Origin: Thermoplasmata archaeon | GTDB taxonomy: Archaea; Thermoplasmatota; E2; UBA9212 | Reading direction: 5' to 3' | Assembly: GCA_013329495.1 (NCBI GenBank) | Contig: DUKC01000103.1 | Span: 1 to 6,024, forward strand | DNA length: 6,024 bases | Part shown: positions 5,233-6,024 of the stretch, in pieces | Numbering within the stretch: the stretch's first letter is position 1 | How the letters are laid out: each line of letters starts with the position of its first letter | Notes under the pieces: model-generated | Databases searched by the model: none | What the model was told of the DNA's origin: nothing | Seen by the model: only the letters and a program-made list of their open reading frames with translations | Program-made: the position numbers and the translations under genes

Positions 5233-5985
5233 ATGGACCCAGGCAAATATGTTATGGTTTATGACTCGCTTTGCTCTGTTATAATCTTTTTATCAATATT
5301 GACGGCTATAGTGATCTGGCGTAATTACAAAATATCTCATCAAAAAGCCAGTCTAATGTTGTTTGTCTTTATGATATGGTTGGCCCTAGCTTATCTGGAG
5401 CAAGCGGTAGTAATGACCTTGACCCATCAAGGTACGTTAATCGTGGGATCTAAAGCTCATATGATGCTATCTGGCATATGCTTCACTATGGGAGCTGGAG
5501 TTGCCGCGGCAGCTGCCACTCTGTTTGCAATACTAACCCTGAAGCCTAAGCACGTGAAATTCTTTTGCACTCTGCCAGTAGCGGTGGCGGTTGTACACTG
5601 CCTAATATTTGGTATATTCGGCGAAATTATTTTACCAGCAGGCGAAGGACTTGTTGAGTGGTTCCCTAGCGCGCCTCTCAAGGTCAGCATGATTGCAGTA
5701 GCAATAATGGCATTTGTTCCCGCATTTTTGTTTTTCGTTTATGGGATGAGCGTACAGACATTTAGGCAAAAAGTCAGTGGCCTCACCCTCACAATAGGCC
5801 TTCTTATGCTGGCTTATTTCACATTTGTTTCTGACAATTTTTCTATTGCCCCCACACTTCTCTATAGAAGGATCTGCATTACTGCGGGAATATTTGTTGT
5901 GTATTTGGGCTTCGCGACGCCTAGGTGGTATCTAAAACTGATAAAGAGAATTGAGCTAGGCGTAAAAAAAGAGCTGGGGGGCTGA
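5233..5985 (+). CDS. Orphan seven-TM membrane protein, copy 3 of 3
   Basis: A 250-residue seven-helix paralogue, function unknown. Hydrophobic segments lie at about 11-28, 40-63, 77-102, 110-130, 152-171, 184-200 and 211-230, with predicted N-outside, C-inside topology. It keeps all the family's invariant residues (H36, E56, H76, C83, H107, C112, H122, D201, C215) and the blocks EWFPSAPLK, FRQKVSG, SDNFSIAP, YRRICI and YLGFATPRWYL. By hand count 144 of 243 aligned residues match copy 1, with no gaps. Residues 83-122 share near-identical DNA with copy 2. The ATG at 5233 is supported by motif alignment, by a TATA box about 28 nt upstream and by AGGAG seven bases before it. The C-terminus ends in a short Lys/Glu-rich tail like that of copy 2. 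No output domain follows before the stop. The window ends 39 nt later, so further copies could lie beyond it. Confidence 0.85.
   Translation: MDPGKYVMVYDSLCSVIIFLSILTAIVIWRNYKISHQKASLMLFVFMIWLALAYLEQAVVMTLTHQGTLIVGSKAHMMLSGICFTMGAGVAAAAATLFAILTLKPKHVKFFCTLPVAVAVVHCLIFGIFGEIILPAGEGLVEWFPSAPLKVSMIAVAIMAFVPAFLFFVYGMSVQTFRQKVSGLTLTIGLLMLAYFTFVSDNFSIAPTLLYRRICITAGIFVVYLGFATPRWYLKLIKRIELGVKKELGG
5479..5597 (+). repeat. 119-bp near-identical patch shared with 4421-4539
   Basis: The partner of the patch in copy 2, with five mismatches in 119 bases. Copy 1 is clearly more diverged over the same region, so the exchange involves only copies 2 and 3. Confidence 0.9.
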
Positions 5986-6024
5986 CAGAGCTTTTGATCT
6001 TTCAATTCTTGAATGTTACCTAAG

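Noticed and set aside
3177..5985. Microbial rhodopsins, suggested by seven helices and about 250 residues
   Set aside because: No lysine lies within the seventh helix to bind retinal, and the typical helix C/G motifs are absent.

Overview
The window looks archaeal and chromosomal. Three things point that way: a UMP kinase of the archaeal PyrH type, a small zinc-ribbon membrane protein of a kind I know from archaea (DUF2116), and promoters made of an A/T-rich TATA element 25-30 nt before the start codon, giving nearly leaderless messages. Base composition is moderately AT-rich. I cannot place the organism more precisely; an uncultivated euryarchaeal-type lineage is a guess only.

Layout. Positions 1-715 hold no intact gene. 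They carry short repeats, a plus-strand frame ending at 583 that looks like the decayed 3' end of a gene (with one apparent frameshift), and a hairpin with U-rich sequence that could end transcription from both sides. Positions 716-2766 hold a three-gene minus-strand operon, in transcription order: pyrH (UMP kinase), a 69-residue Zn-ribbon/one-TM protein, and wecB (UDP-GlcNAc 2-epimerase). PyrH makes UDP, the precursor of UTP and so of UDP-GlcNAc. WecB converts UDP-GlcNAc to UDP-ManNAc for surface glycans. A TATA box upstream of pyrH predicts a leaderless start.

Positions 2767-3176 are an AT-rich divergent intergenic region. From 3177 to 5985 there are three tandem plus-strand paralogues of about 243-251 residues, each with its own promoter. 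They are full-length seven-helix membrane proteins with predicted N-out/C-in topology. They share conserved His, Cys, Glu and Asp residues and have no soluble output domain. By hand count copies 1 and 3 are about 59% identical at the protein level. Copies 2 and 3 share a 119-bp stretch with only five mismatches inside a much more diverged background, which suggests recent gene conversion or recombination. The promoter and part of the upstream AT-rich region are also duplicated. I do not recognise the family. The topology resembles stand-alone sensory 7TM modules, but function is unknown.

The 7TM cluster is the most interesting part of the window: a locally amplified family of orphan seven-helix proteins with independent, nearly leaderless promoters. 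A second point is the 5035-5187 block in front of copy 3, which has several inverted repeats, reads as coding-like, and may have been inserted.
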